Part shown: positions 10,238-23,630 of the stretch, piece after piece
Numbering within the stretch: position 1 is the first letter of the stretch
How the letters are laid out: the number at the start of each line of letters is the position of its first letter
DNA from: Spirodela intermedia
Lineage: Eukaryota > Streptophyta > Magnoliopsida > Alismatales > Araceae
Direction: 5' to 3'
Length of the DNA stretch: 64,000 nucleotides
Assembly (NCBI GenBank): GCA_902729315.2
Contig: LR746274.1
Span: 1,054,001-1,118,000, forward strand
Made by a program: the position numbers and the translations under genes
Notes under the pieces: model-generated
Database searches by the model: none
The model's input: only the letters and a program-made list of their open reading frames with translations
Told to the model about the DNA's origin: nothing

Positions 10238-12040
10238 ATGAGCAGGGGCGGCGGAGAGAAGGGCGTGTTCTGGAGGCTCCCCGTCGTGCGGTCAAAGGAG
10301 CTCGGAAAGCTCGGCCCCGGCGTGGGAATCGGCGCCGGCTGCGGCGTCGGCCTGGGTCTCGGCCTCTTCGGAGGTCTGCCAATCGAATAAGCTCTTCCCC
10401 ATCTCCTTCCCCCCCGCCCTGCGTTTAGGGCTTGACGATCTCCATCTCCTCGTCGCCCTCTTCCCGGATACCTGCTACCCGCGTTTCTGTTCTAGGGTTT
10501 CGCGCACTGTGGGTCTGACGCTGCTCGGTTTCCCTCGTGTTTCTTTTCCGAGCAGGTGCTGGCGTTGGGCTTGGATTCCCTGGACTGAGTCTGGGGTTTG
10601 GAGTGGGCGCCGGATGCGGTGTCGGCCTGGGTTTCGGCTATGGCGTCGGGAGAGGCGTTGCTGTGGACGAGAACCGTAGACATTCCAACATGGGAAATGC
10701 GACGGGAACTTTCCTTTCTGAGTGAGTTCGCTTTGGCGTCTCCTTACTGGAGCTTCTTCATGCAGATTGTGATTCTGAATGCATGCCTTCTCCCCTGAGT
10801 CTCCATTGGAGACCTGGTGCGACAGATGGGCTCATGAACATGCGCGTGGTTGGATGATGAACCTTTTCAAAAAAATTTATCTACTTCTTGCTGTTGCTGA
10901 AAATATTGTATGGATTTCATGTTAATCCCCAAAAACTCGGAAAACATAAGCATGATCTAGACTTCGAAAAAAATAATATATTGATTAAAAGGGCAAAATG
11001 GCCCTTTTAATTCTGAGAATTTTTCTCAGAATCAACCAACTTCGTGGAGTCCGAACTTATTTTTTTTCCCATCATTTCTTTCTCTTTCCCAAGCATGAGG
11101 AGCATCCTACTTCTTGCATCATTATTGGGTAGAGACTGCTCCTTGTGAAAGGGCATTCCCCTTCTAATCTCAGATGGTAACCCAGATCATCGCCCTCGTT
11201 GAAGAGAGAGAGAGAGAGAGATGCAGCCTCATCCAGCTAGTTTGTGCATGCTCTTATCTGGCAGGTCGTCAATCAATTTGATAGATCCATGTTGACGGAC
11301 AAGGCTCTTACAAGTCTTCTTCCTCAGAGTAAATTTAATGAGTACTCATTCAGAACAAGTAGGCGGCCGGGAGCTGAGTCTCTCCCACTGACCAAAGAAT
11401 GATTTTTATTCAGTGTCGGCATTGTCAACGCTTCATCCCTCCACTCTGGATGAGCCAAGATATTCTTGCCGCTGTAAGCATCATGGGTAGAAAAAGTTGC
11501 CTCTCCACAGCTCCCATTCAACCAGGAACCTTCATGTTTCTTCTTTTGTTATTCGAGTATTACTCCTGCTTGTCATTCCCTGCAGCTCCAGGAAATTCAG
11601 TGGTGGAGGGTAAGCTTATTATTGAATACAAGCAAATGTGGAGGAAGAACAGATGTGGCAATAATGGGTGTAATATAGCGATTTAATTGCGATTCAAGAA
11701 AAAAATATTTGTTACTCATACCTTGTGTATGTTCGGTCATTGTGCGATTAAAAAAACTTAATGACGTCATTATTGCTGCCCCATGCTCATGGATTGAAAA
11801 TTTTGAATACTGTGCTGTTGCTATTTATATTGATGATCTCGCCGTACTTCAGGAGCTCCTGAAAAGCGTGATGTTCTTCACCTTTGGCATCTTCTCTTTG
11901 TGACTTCACCCCCTGGCTAAGATCTTCTCTTGACCTGCCGTTTCTGCAGAGATTACCTCAATTCCCTAGTCGACGAGCTTGTGGAGAACACAAAGAAGCT
12001 GGCGAGGGCTACCTCAAAGACCGTTGAAAAGTGGAGGTGA
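10238..12040 (+). CDS. Small glycine-rich GVG-repeat protein, function unknown
   Basis: Exons 10238-10373, 10556-10721 and 11950-12040 give a 130-residue protein. The N-terminus MSRGGGEKGVFWRLPVVRSK is followed by two glycine/valine-rich blocks (GVGIGAGCGVGLGLGLFGG and FGVGAGCGVGLGFGYGVGRG, about residues 32-85), then a polar stretch and a C-terminal amphipathic tail, YLNSLVDELVENTKKLARAT. I recognise the layout as a conserved plant family often labelled keratin- or fibroin-like, a name based only on composition. The glycine blocks could be membrane-associated, as in small glycine-rich chloroplast-envelope proteins, but no clear signal supports this. The exon 2 donor is GTGAGT; reading past it meets TGA at once, so splicing to 11950 is required. 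Confidence 0.8.
10987..11032. repeat. Two adjacent short hairpins in the glycine-rich gene intron 2
   Basis: First: AAAAGGGC (10987-10994) and GCCCTTTT (11001-11008). Second: ATTCTGAGAA (11010-11019) and TTCTCAGAAT (11023-11032). Both are perfect arms with 6-nt and 3-nt loops, separated by one base. Confidence 0.8.
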
Positions 12041-13163
12041 CATGGATTTCCTAGTGTTAAACCAAAGATGGGATGAAAAAATATGTGTATAATATGATGT
12101 CGTCCCCAAGGTTCTCTTTTTATTGTCGACCCATGCATATTCGAGGTAATTCCTCGCATACTTTGATATTTTTGAATTATCCAATGTTAAATACTCTGGA
12201 TAGCATTCGATTTTTTTTCTTTATTTAACGCCTAGAAAATCATTGTGTAATTTCTAAACATAGTGACATAAGCTCGGCATTCATAGAGATGATGTTGCCA
12301 TTGCAGTGCATTTAGCCTATTTTTTTGGGTAAGATTTAAGTTGAGATTTATCTTCAAATAAATTGATGAGGAGAATGAAGCCAAGTCAACGTCTAATACC
12401 ATTAATGCGGTGCATTTATGAGGTGGTAGAAGCTGAGAAGATACAAAATCGTGAGGGAGATTGAGAAAAGAAAAAGTGGAACCACTGCAAAAAGTCAGCT
12501 TAAACAAATGATGGTTTCTAAAAGTAGGAAACTAGGGTTTCATTTCTTAAAAGAACTCTCAAAATAGAAGATGTCTTAGATGAAACCAAACAAATAAATA
12601 GCAAATAAAGGTAGATAAAGACAATACATTTGTGTGCTTCTCACACGACCAAAAAATAAAGCCATATTAAGGTATCTCGCGAGTTTAGTTTTTTGGCCTA
12701 TATTTGTATTATTTGAGAATTTAATCAATAAAATATTGTAGCTATACAAGTAGAAATATATTAAAACGATTTTATTTTAAAATACATGAAAAGATGATAA
12801 GTTTTGTAGAATTTTTTCATCAATTTAGTACCTTGGGTCATATGCATGAAATATTTAAGTGGAAATTACTTAAAAATGAGAATTTAGAATAAGTGAAGGC
12901 GTAGTCAAAGCCAGGTGTACAATAACTATTGATAGTGCTGGGGTAGGTGAATCATTCGGTTTTATCTTCATTTAATTTTTAATAAGATATATATTATGGA
13001 GCCATTTATTCAACGTTGGAAACCCACAAAGTCCAAGGGGCTCTAGTGGTCCCCAAGGGGACTTGTCTATTTGTGGGGTTTGTCTATGTCGGTTGCTTCT
13101 AGGATGTCTTTGAGCTTGGAAATAAGAGTCGGCAGCTTGGAAGGAACATTAGAGTAGGAAAAA
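12041..13163. other. AT-rich spacer, no gene seen
   Basis: 3' flank of the glycine-rich gene and upstream region of the monooxygenase. AT-rich, with short ORFs only. I recognise no element in it. Confidence 0.6.
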
Positions 13164-16100
13164 ATGAGCGTCTTCGGCAGTGAGATCGTGATCGCCGGTG
13201 GGGGAATTTGCGGGCTCGCCACTGCTCTTGCCTTGCGTAGGTAGCTAGCTAATCTCTCTCAAATCTTCCCTTAGGAACCACTATCAATATCTTACTAGTA
13301 GTTGTCATCACTTTCTATGTTTTTAATTTCAATCAATTTATGAAAAGTCATCAAAAATTATCTTCAATTTGTTTCCATCGGTCTTGTGAGTAAAATAATT
13401 ACTCTACTAATGTTTAGAGTTAGCAAATAATTTTTGACTTAATTTTTGTAAGAATAAATATGCAATCACAAGCTCACAATGATAGTGGACACTCAATTTC
13501 TAAATATTAGTGAGAATAGATATCAAAGAAATTACCAAACTAGTAGGAATCCTGATGAGAAGAAGAATTTCATCAAACAACTATAATATTCGTCTCAACA
13601 CTTTTAAGGTAGCTCATATAGAGAGTTAGTTCTAATTATAAAAACATAGAAAAGGTAACCAACCTCCCAAAAGAAGGCATCTCAACCTAAGTGTAGGCAA
13701 GTCTATACATTTTAGAGGTGATGGTCTTAACCATCCTCATTTCCTACTCTCTCTTCCTACATGACCCCCAAATATGTCAAAAAAGAGATGAGGTGACAAT
13801 TATGTCATCATCATTTACTCCTTACACATCATCTAAATGGGTTAGACATGAGACGGCTCCTATATGACATCGCCAACACACTAGACCTTGACAGTCATCA
13901 TTGTTACTCTTAGAATGAACATTCATCTATATTATAAATTCTTCATCTTCTGTAAGTTACATATAATATGAATGAAATTCAAATAATGTTTAAACTTCTT
14001 CACTATGACGACCTTCATCAATATATTCATGACATTCTTTTTTATGTGAACCTTCAAGATATTATAATACTCTATATTAATATACTTCAATCATGTATAC
14101 TAGACTTAATTTTTTGCTATGTATTCTACCTCAATTGTAAATAATATAATAGTAGTATAAAGTGTAAACTTTCAACTCACAAGACCACCAGTCATAGTAA
14201 AAACATATCTCATAGTACATGAATAATCTAAATTTTTAGTAAAAATCTGCATTAACAAAACTAATAGTAAAAAGATAATTTTACTAATCAAGACAGATTT
14301 CAAAATCTAAAGAACCTTTTAAATGTTGAAGAATCTACTTCATTATGTTGTAATATTTATTTTGTAGATTACTCATAAATCTGCTCACAAGCCTAATTAT
14401 ATGAATAATATATGATCTTATACATACCATAGCATAAATTAGGGAGCTAACCACACGAGTATAAAAAATTTGTTTCATCTTAGCATTATGTTCTTTAGAT
14501 GTCACATACTGAGTAGTAGATAATATGAAATAATTACCTAAAGAAGTGCCTATTGTTTTAACATTACTCTTATCAAACAGATACATTAACTTCGATAGAT
14601 AACTTTTCTATCTCAACTATAATTGACTTAACTCTCAATCTCTATCAATCTCCATATCAAAAAAATTCTTTATCATACTAAGATTCTTTATGTCAAATTT
14701 TTTACTTAATAGTGCTTTCAAACAAGATTTTTTACTCCGTCCCCCTCTTCTAAATGGATCAGACAAGAGAAGGCCCCTCACACATCTCCTCAATGAGTTA
14801 GACGTGATGGTTTGACATTGCTAACATTCTGCAAAAATGATTAGGAAGGGTGTCGATAGCGTCGTTCTTGAAAGATCATCTACACTTCGGGCGGATGGCG
14901 GAGGAATCGTCATCTACAGCAATGGCTGGCGTGTGCTGGATCAGCTTGGTGTTGGTGCGGAGCTGCGTTGCAAATCCATCATCATGCCGGTGTATGCAGT
15001 GAAGTTCTCTCAACTATTTTCCCTTTCTGATATGGTGACAAGCCTCTTTATGGACATCTTCTTGGTACTCAGGATGGAAGACATATTCCTAGGCACCGGG
15101 GTGCGACGTGAGACAGTATGCGGGTAACTTCAGTGCTTTTTCGTAGTTTTATGTCCTTCCAATCTTTGAAAATCCGAACTTGGTGTATATTTATGCTGAG
15201 CAAAACAAAGAGGATGAATCAAAGGGCGAATTTACAGGGATGCAGGTGTTTTGTAGGAGATATTGCGTTCAATAGTGGGTAGATCATATCTCGACCGGTA
15301 TTAGTAGTCTCTTGTTTTTGTTCTTGCGAAGATCGTAATTTTCTTTTTCCTTCGTCTGGGTTGGCTAGAAAAAATGAGTTCCGCTGCTTGAGAAGGAGTG
15401 ATCTGGTTGAGGCTTTGGCGAGAGGCTTGCCAGAAGAGTGTATCCGTTTTGGATGTCAAATCGTAGCTGTTGAAGAAGATGGCGTGACCTTATTTCCGAT
15501 AGTTCATCTCCAAGATGGAAGCACCATTAATGCCAAGGTAATCAGACGAACACTAACGTTCCTCGGTATTGATCTAATCTGTTCGAAGGATCAACCTCAT
15601 TATGCAGTATTTCTTTCACATTTAGCTTCCGTGAGATATCTGGAACTCACTGAACAAATAAATCATGCCGCTTTATTTCACTTTTATTCTTGTAAAGATG
15701 AACTAATTCGGTGGGTTTTTTTTTTTGGGTAGATAATCAATTATCCTGCTCGTTTTATTTTTGCCCTTTTCTCCTCTTAGCTGGTCCGTCTTTCCACGGC
15801 ACAACGCAGGTCCTCATTGGCTGCGACGGAGCAAACTCCGTTGTTGCCAAGTCGTTGGGGATGAGGCAGGTGACACCGTCCACTCTGTGGACGATAAGGG
15901 GTTTTACTGACAGCCCTAATGGCCACAGACATGGGAGAGCTTTCGTTCGTCTTCTAGGTGGCGATGTCACCTTTGGGATGATGCCCATTGAGGACACTTT
16001 CATGCACTGGTTTCTCTCTTTCCGATGGGTTTCAGAAGGTAACGCCCCTCCCTCTCAAATCCTCCGCAGATTCAGTTCCGAGATTTCGGAATTCTTTCGT

Positions 16101-16912
16101 AGATTATCATCTATCTATTCAATGATCTGACGTAATCGATAATTACCTTAATTTTCGAAGCACCTAAATGAAAAAGAAAAAAGAAAAAAGAAAAAAAGAG
16201 AGAGTCAAACCAGCTTCATCCCCCACTCCCTCAGCTTGTTTTCCTGAGATAGAACTAATATCTTCGTGAATTCCGTATGTCAATCTTAGCTTTAATGTAA
16301 TCAGATCCAGAGATTAATTATCTTGAGCGGGCCCATTTCCATGTTCCCGGTTGGTCGATAGATAGCAAGGGGGAGAAGACTCCGGAAGAGCTGAGGGAGT
16401 GGGGGATGAAGCTGGTGGAGGGCTTCCCCCCGGAGGCGTCGGAGCTGGTGAAGGAGAGCGACCTCGGTTCTCTGATCCTCACCCAGATCAAATACCGGCC
16501 CCCCTGGGAGCTCCTCCTCGGCACCTCCCGGAGGGGGACGATGACGATCGCCGGCGACGCCTTGCACGTGATGGGTCCCTTCATCGGCCAGGGAGGCTCC
16601 TGCGGTCTGGAGGACGCCGTCGTGCTCGCCAGGAACCTCGCCGGGGCCGTCGACGAAGGCCAGGCAAGCGATCACCCCCACCGCCACGGTCGTCTTCTTC
16701 CTCTGCAGAGGAGGAGGATCGAGGTCGCCCTAGACGGCTATGTTAGAGAGAGAAAGCTGAGGGTACTGAGGCTGTCCACGCAGACTTACCTCGTGGGTCT
16801 GATGATCTACCACCCTGCCAAGGCCGTGAAGCTGATGGTTATCCTCGTCCTGCTCGCCTTCTTCGGCGGGACCTCCCTTGACCATGTCGCATACGACTGT
16901 GGCCTGCTCTAG
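13164..16912 (+). CDS. FAD-dependent monooxygenase (plant MO1/MO2, salicylate-hydroxylase-like)
   Basis: Flavoprotein aromatic hydroxylase family. Exons 13164-13240, 14845-14989, 15073-15107, 15369-15537, 15810-16038, 16311-16912 give 418 residues, typical for plant MO proteins. Diagnostic motifs are the N-terminal dinucleotide fold IVIAGGGICGLATALAL (about 8-24), the middle LIGCDGANSVVAKSLG (DG motif) and the C-terminal AGDALHVMGPFIGQGGSCGLEDA that binds the FAD ribityl chain. A hydrophobic C-terminal stretch (AVKLMVILVLLAFFGG) ends in DHVAYDCGLL. Exon 3 is only 35 nt, but phases on both sides match. The last exon contains a possible 45-nt GC-AG intron (16664-16708) that leaves the frame unchanged; without it the protein carries 15 extra residues. 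Intron 1 is 1.6 kb and holds an antisense copia remnant. The substrate cannot be told from sequence. Confidence 0.88.
13950..14740 (-). mobile_element. Ty1/copia retrotransposon remnant (RT end and RNase H), antisense in monooxygenase intron 1
   Basis: Read on the minus strand, 14735 to 13960 follows the copia polyprotein in order with stops and frameshifts: LLSKKFDIKNLSMIKN and DMEIDRD (end of RT), KTIGTSLGNYFILSTTQ, SSLIYAMVCIRSYIIH, LVSRFMSN, ILQHLKGS, then RNase H pieces YVFTMTGGLVS, FTIEVEYIA and a final KFKHYLNFI. No intact ORF remains and no clear LTR pair was delimited. It lies within the intron 13241-14844, about 100 bp before the acceptor. Confidence 0.82.
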
Positions 16913-17379
16913 GGTTCTCTCTCATGATATCTATTGTTTATATACACGTAAAATTAAATCTAGATGTGATAGTGATGGCCTCCACGATGGCTGGCTTCCA
17001 GGGGGGACGACCAGTGACTTGTGCTTCACTCGTCTTTCATGTTTGCACCCTTAATTTGGATTAAACCTTGTTGTTGTGTGTTTAGTATGTATTAAATGGT
17101 GCTGCATGATTGTGCTATGCTGTCCTTTAGGTCAACCCCTCTCTCTCTCCTTCTCTCTCTACCTCTTTCTCACTCTCTCCCTCCAGACCGGCGGTGACGT
17201 AAGCAAGTGGTGGGGCTGCGGACTTATTCACCGAATCCTAGAATAGGCATGCACGTGGATCGTAGCCTCTACGTCGAGAGAACAACTCACTGAACCCTAA
17301 CGCGTGGATCCCGAGACTCTTCAGACTTCCATGAAGACGGCCTGGAGAACAACCCACTTGCCCTACCCACCCTAACTGG

Positions 17380-17411
<32 letters not shown>

Positions 17412-17846
17412 AGAGACGCACAAACACATGCCTTACCCACCCCAAATTACCTCGCCGAAGCTCCTTCCATCTTCTATCTCTCTCCCTCTCTACCTATTCT
17501 ATATAAATATCGTTTGAGAGTGACAGGAGAGAAACCTAAACCTAGAGGATCGCCATCGAAGAGTCTCCCTTGGTTAACCGGCACTAACGGGAGAGCTCTC
17601 TCATCGTAGAGGGTTTCTTCAGAGTCAATTCAGCAACTTCCTTGGGATCGTTTCCCAATTCAATACGTGTCCAGGGAGGGCTCCCTGAAGTCTCGTGCTC
17701 CTCCCTTTGTCTCTACGGAATCCCTCTTCGTCCCCCTGGCCCGGCGGCGCCGCCAGTGGCGGCCACTCTTCTGGAGTTGTGGACCGCCTCTTCACTTATA
17801 AAGCACGCCCCGGGGCGGCGACGGAGGCCCGTGGGAGCCGACGGCG
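16913..17846 (+). other. Spacer and promoter/5' leader of the NAC gene
   Basis: Contains the monooxygenase 3' flank, CT-rich tracts (17138-17182, 17383-17410), a TATA element at 17500-17509 and about 310 nt of leader. I see no ATG in the leader before the NAC start at 17847, so no upstream ORF is predicted. Confidence 0.6.
17500..17509 (+). promoter_or_regulatory. TATA box, NAC gene
   Basis: TATATAAATA preceded by a pyrimidine-rich patch and followed by an ATG-free leader of about 310 nt to the NAC start. Confidence 0.55.
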
Positions 17847-18344
17847 ATGGCATCATCCCCCAGCTCCGGGATCCCCCCGGGGTTCCGATTCCACCCCACT
17901 GAGGAGGAGCTTCTCCACTACTACTTGAGGAAGAAAGTGGCGCTGGAGAGGATCGATCTGGAGGTGATCAGAGAGGTGGACCTGAACAAAGTAGAGCCAT
18001 GGGAGCTTCAAGGTAAGGGAACCCAGACACAGCTTGTTCAGGTTCATGAAATCTTCCGGAAGGGATGGATACGGCTCTTTTTGGTCTCTTTTTATTTACC
18101 CGGAATCAAACATTTCCTCAGTCGGATTAAAAAATTCCATTCTTGAGGATAAAATCCTTCTCACTCTAGAGTCGAGGTCATTCGAGGAGTTCTCATGGTA
18201 ATTTCCGAACAAGTCTCTTCCAATTCGAAGTCGGTTTCATTTCTATTCGCTTGTACCATCAAGAAACCATAGAATTCATCATTTACATCATCTGTGTTCT
18301 TGAGCCACTGAAGAGTCCCCTAGTTTGATGACAAGAGATTCAAT

Positions 18345-18378
<34 letters not shown>

Positions 18379-19269
18379 TCCAATGAAGACACCATCCCTC
18401 GCAAGCTATGATAGTCGCGTTATAATCCCCTTTAGTTAGACTTTTTTTTTGTTATACAATCTCTCGCATTGAATAAAATAGTCTGTGAACTCGGCCAATG
18501 CTCCCATACAGAATCACTACATTTCCTGTCCATTATTCCTCAGAAAATGCTCCTCTCTTGTTGACCTACAATATTTCAAAAAGTAAACATAGGTGAATAT
18601 GGCGTTGACAATCACTCTCACTGCAACGACGTAAAAACATTCAGGCAATTCTACTTGCGTCTCATTAAAAAATATTTCCATTTTGAGCTCATGCGAGAAT
18701 TCAACTTCTTAGGCTAAAACAACCCAACAAATCGATGATGGTTGACCCACGTTGACTTTTGATCACTACCGACTACTTCCCTCTACATTTTTCATCCAAT
18801 TACTTCCTCTGGCGACTTCACAGAGAAGTGCTCCATCGGAGGTGCCCTACAAAACGAGTGGTACTTCTTCAGGCGCAAGGACCGGAAGTATCCCACCGGT
18901 TTGAGGATGAACAGGGCGACGGCCGCCGGGTTCTGGAAGGCCACCGGAAGGGACAAGTGCATTAGGAGCCCCGAGAAGATGATGGGGATGAGAAAGACCC
19001 TCGTGTTCTACCGAGGCCGAGCCCCAAATGGGCAGAAGACCGACTGGATCATGCATGAGTATCGCCTCCAAGGAGACAAAACCGTGAGTGGTCAACTCTA
19101 GTCGCTCTGGCATTGAGACTTCTATCCTGCTGTTTATTTTCCAATTTAATGGTTTTATTTATTTATTTAAAATATTTTTCATTGCCTGATCTTGGAGCCT
19201 CAATTTAGCTGAAAAAATAAAATTTAGAGAGGAAAATTGGCCCTGCCCCGAAAGGGTCCTCCCTTATGG

Positions 19270-19305
<36 letters not shown>

Positions 19306-19995
19306 TGATAGTGTTGGATAGGACTTGTAAGATTCTAGCCCGAAGCTTTTTTTCGGGCTTTTTCACTAGGGTCGGGCTTGAGAGGCCCGGGCCCGGTGTC
19401 TCTACACGCATATTTTTACTCATTAGCAATTTTTTTTGTGCTGCATGCATGCACTACTTTGTACTGCAGATTATACATGCAATGAAATAAAAAATATATG
19501 GTGACTAGATACATAGGCTAACTTATCAGTTAATATGAAGATTTCTTAGACCCTTCTTCGTAGAATCGTCAGGAAGATGGGTGGGTAGTGTGCCGCGTCT
19601 TCAAAAAGCAGGCATTCTTCAGAGATTGCGCCCTGCAGAGCACCGGCCGCGGCGTCGCCGACAACATGCTCTACCCGGCGGCGGCGGCGATGGCGGCCAG
19701 AGAGTCCGTTTACGTTGACCGCCACCAGCCGACCGTCGTCCGCCACGAGGGCGGTGGCGCCTGCAATCAGGACTTCTCCCTCCACCGCCAGCTGTACCCT
19801 CTGTCGTTGCAGGATCTACTCTCCGGCCACCGGCCGCCGGCGAGCAACGGAGAGTGGATGATGCTGGATGGCGGCGCCGCCAACGCCAGGCACAGGATTC
19901 CGGCGACGGCGGCGCAGCTGCTGGACCAGATACACCTCCACCATCACCCTGGAGACACGGAGCTGTGGGGATATGGAAAAAAGAGCAGCCTTTAA
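17847..19995 (+). CDS. NAC-domain transcription factor (BEARSKIN/SOMBRERO-like)
   Basis: Plant transcription factor of 285 residues. Exons 17847-18012, 18824-19083 and 19564-19995. The NAC domain (about residues 5-160) is complete: [48 protein letters not shown], the DNA-contacting [28 protein letters not shown] and DWIMHEYRL, then [12 protein letters not shown]. The DKCIR sequence after the WKATGR core and [10 protein letters not shown] resemble the BRN1/BRN2/SMB group that controls root-cap maturation; this subclade call is inference. The C-terminal half is a divergent activation region with Ala, His and Gly runs and no membrane segment. Exon 3 has two in-frame acceptors, TAG ending 19563 and CAG ending 19572, which would differ by three residues (NRQ). 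Confidence 0.92.
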
Positions 19996-23122
<3,127 letters not shown>

Positions 23123-23630
23123 GGAGGCCGGCGGCGTGTGTGTCTGCCTAACTGACGCTGTGCCTCTTTCTTCTTCTTCTTCTTCTTCTTCTTACAGCAG
23201 CATCGTATATGTTTTTTCTGAGAAGATGATCATCATTGTTTCAAAACGTCCTATTCGTTCTTGTGGGTTTCTCTATTGGATTATCGGATCCTATTATCGG
23301 GCCTGGCTTGGGGGATGGTTGGTTGGTTCTTGAGAGAGATTTGGGCCCGTTGGAAGCCCATGACGGCCCATATGGGATTGGGCCGGGGTTTTCGTAGTGG
23401 GGAAGGGAGGCTGTACGGATTTTGTCGGAAATCGGACGTGAGCCGTCCGATCGGATACGGACGGTGAGTTTTTTCATGACGCGTCCCCGGCATATCCATC
23501 TTCCTCCTAGAAAACACGATGGCTTTTCTATGTTATCAGCGCTGGTGTTCGTGTCCTTCTTCCCTGCTTCTCTCTCTCTCTCTCTCTCTCTCGCTCTCTG
23601 TGGGATTTCCGTCTGGGAATCAGTAGAACG
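23123..23630 (+). other. Spacer with site II cluster upstream of the 133-residue gene
   Basis: 508 bp containing the Rab 3' UTR, a (TTC)n tract near 23167-23192, the site II cluster listed separately, and a CT microsatellite about 23571-23595 just before the next start. Confidence 0.6.
23342..23384. promoter_or_regulatory. Cluster of site II (TGGGCC/GGCCCA) motifs
   Basis: TGGGCC at 23342-23347, GGCCCA at 23365-23370 and TGGGCC at 23379-23384, about 250-290 nt upstream of the start at 23631. Spaced pairs of such motifs are known TCP-binding elements of plant growth and organelle-biogenesis genes. Confidence 0.55.
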
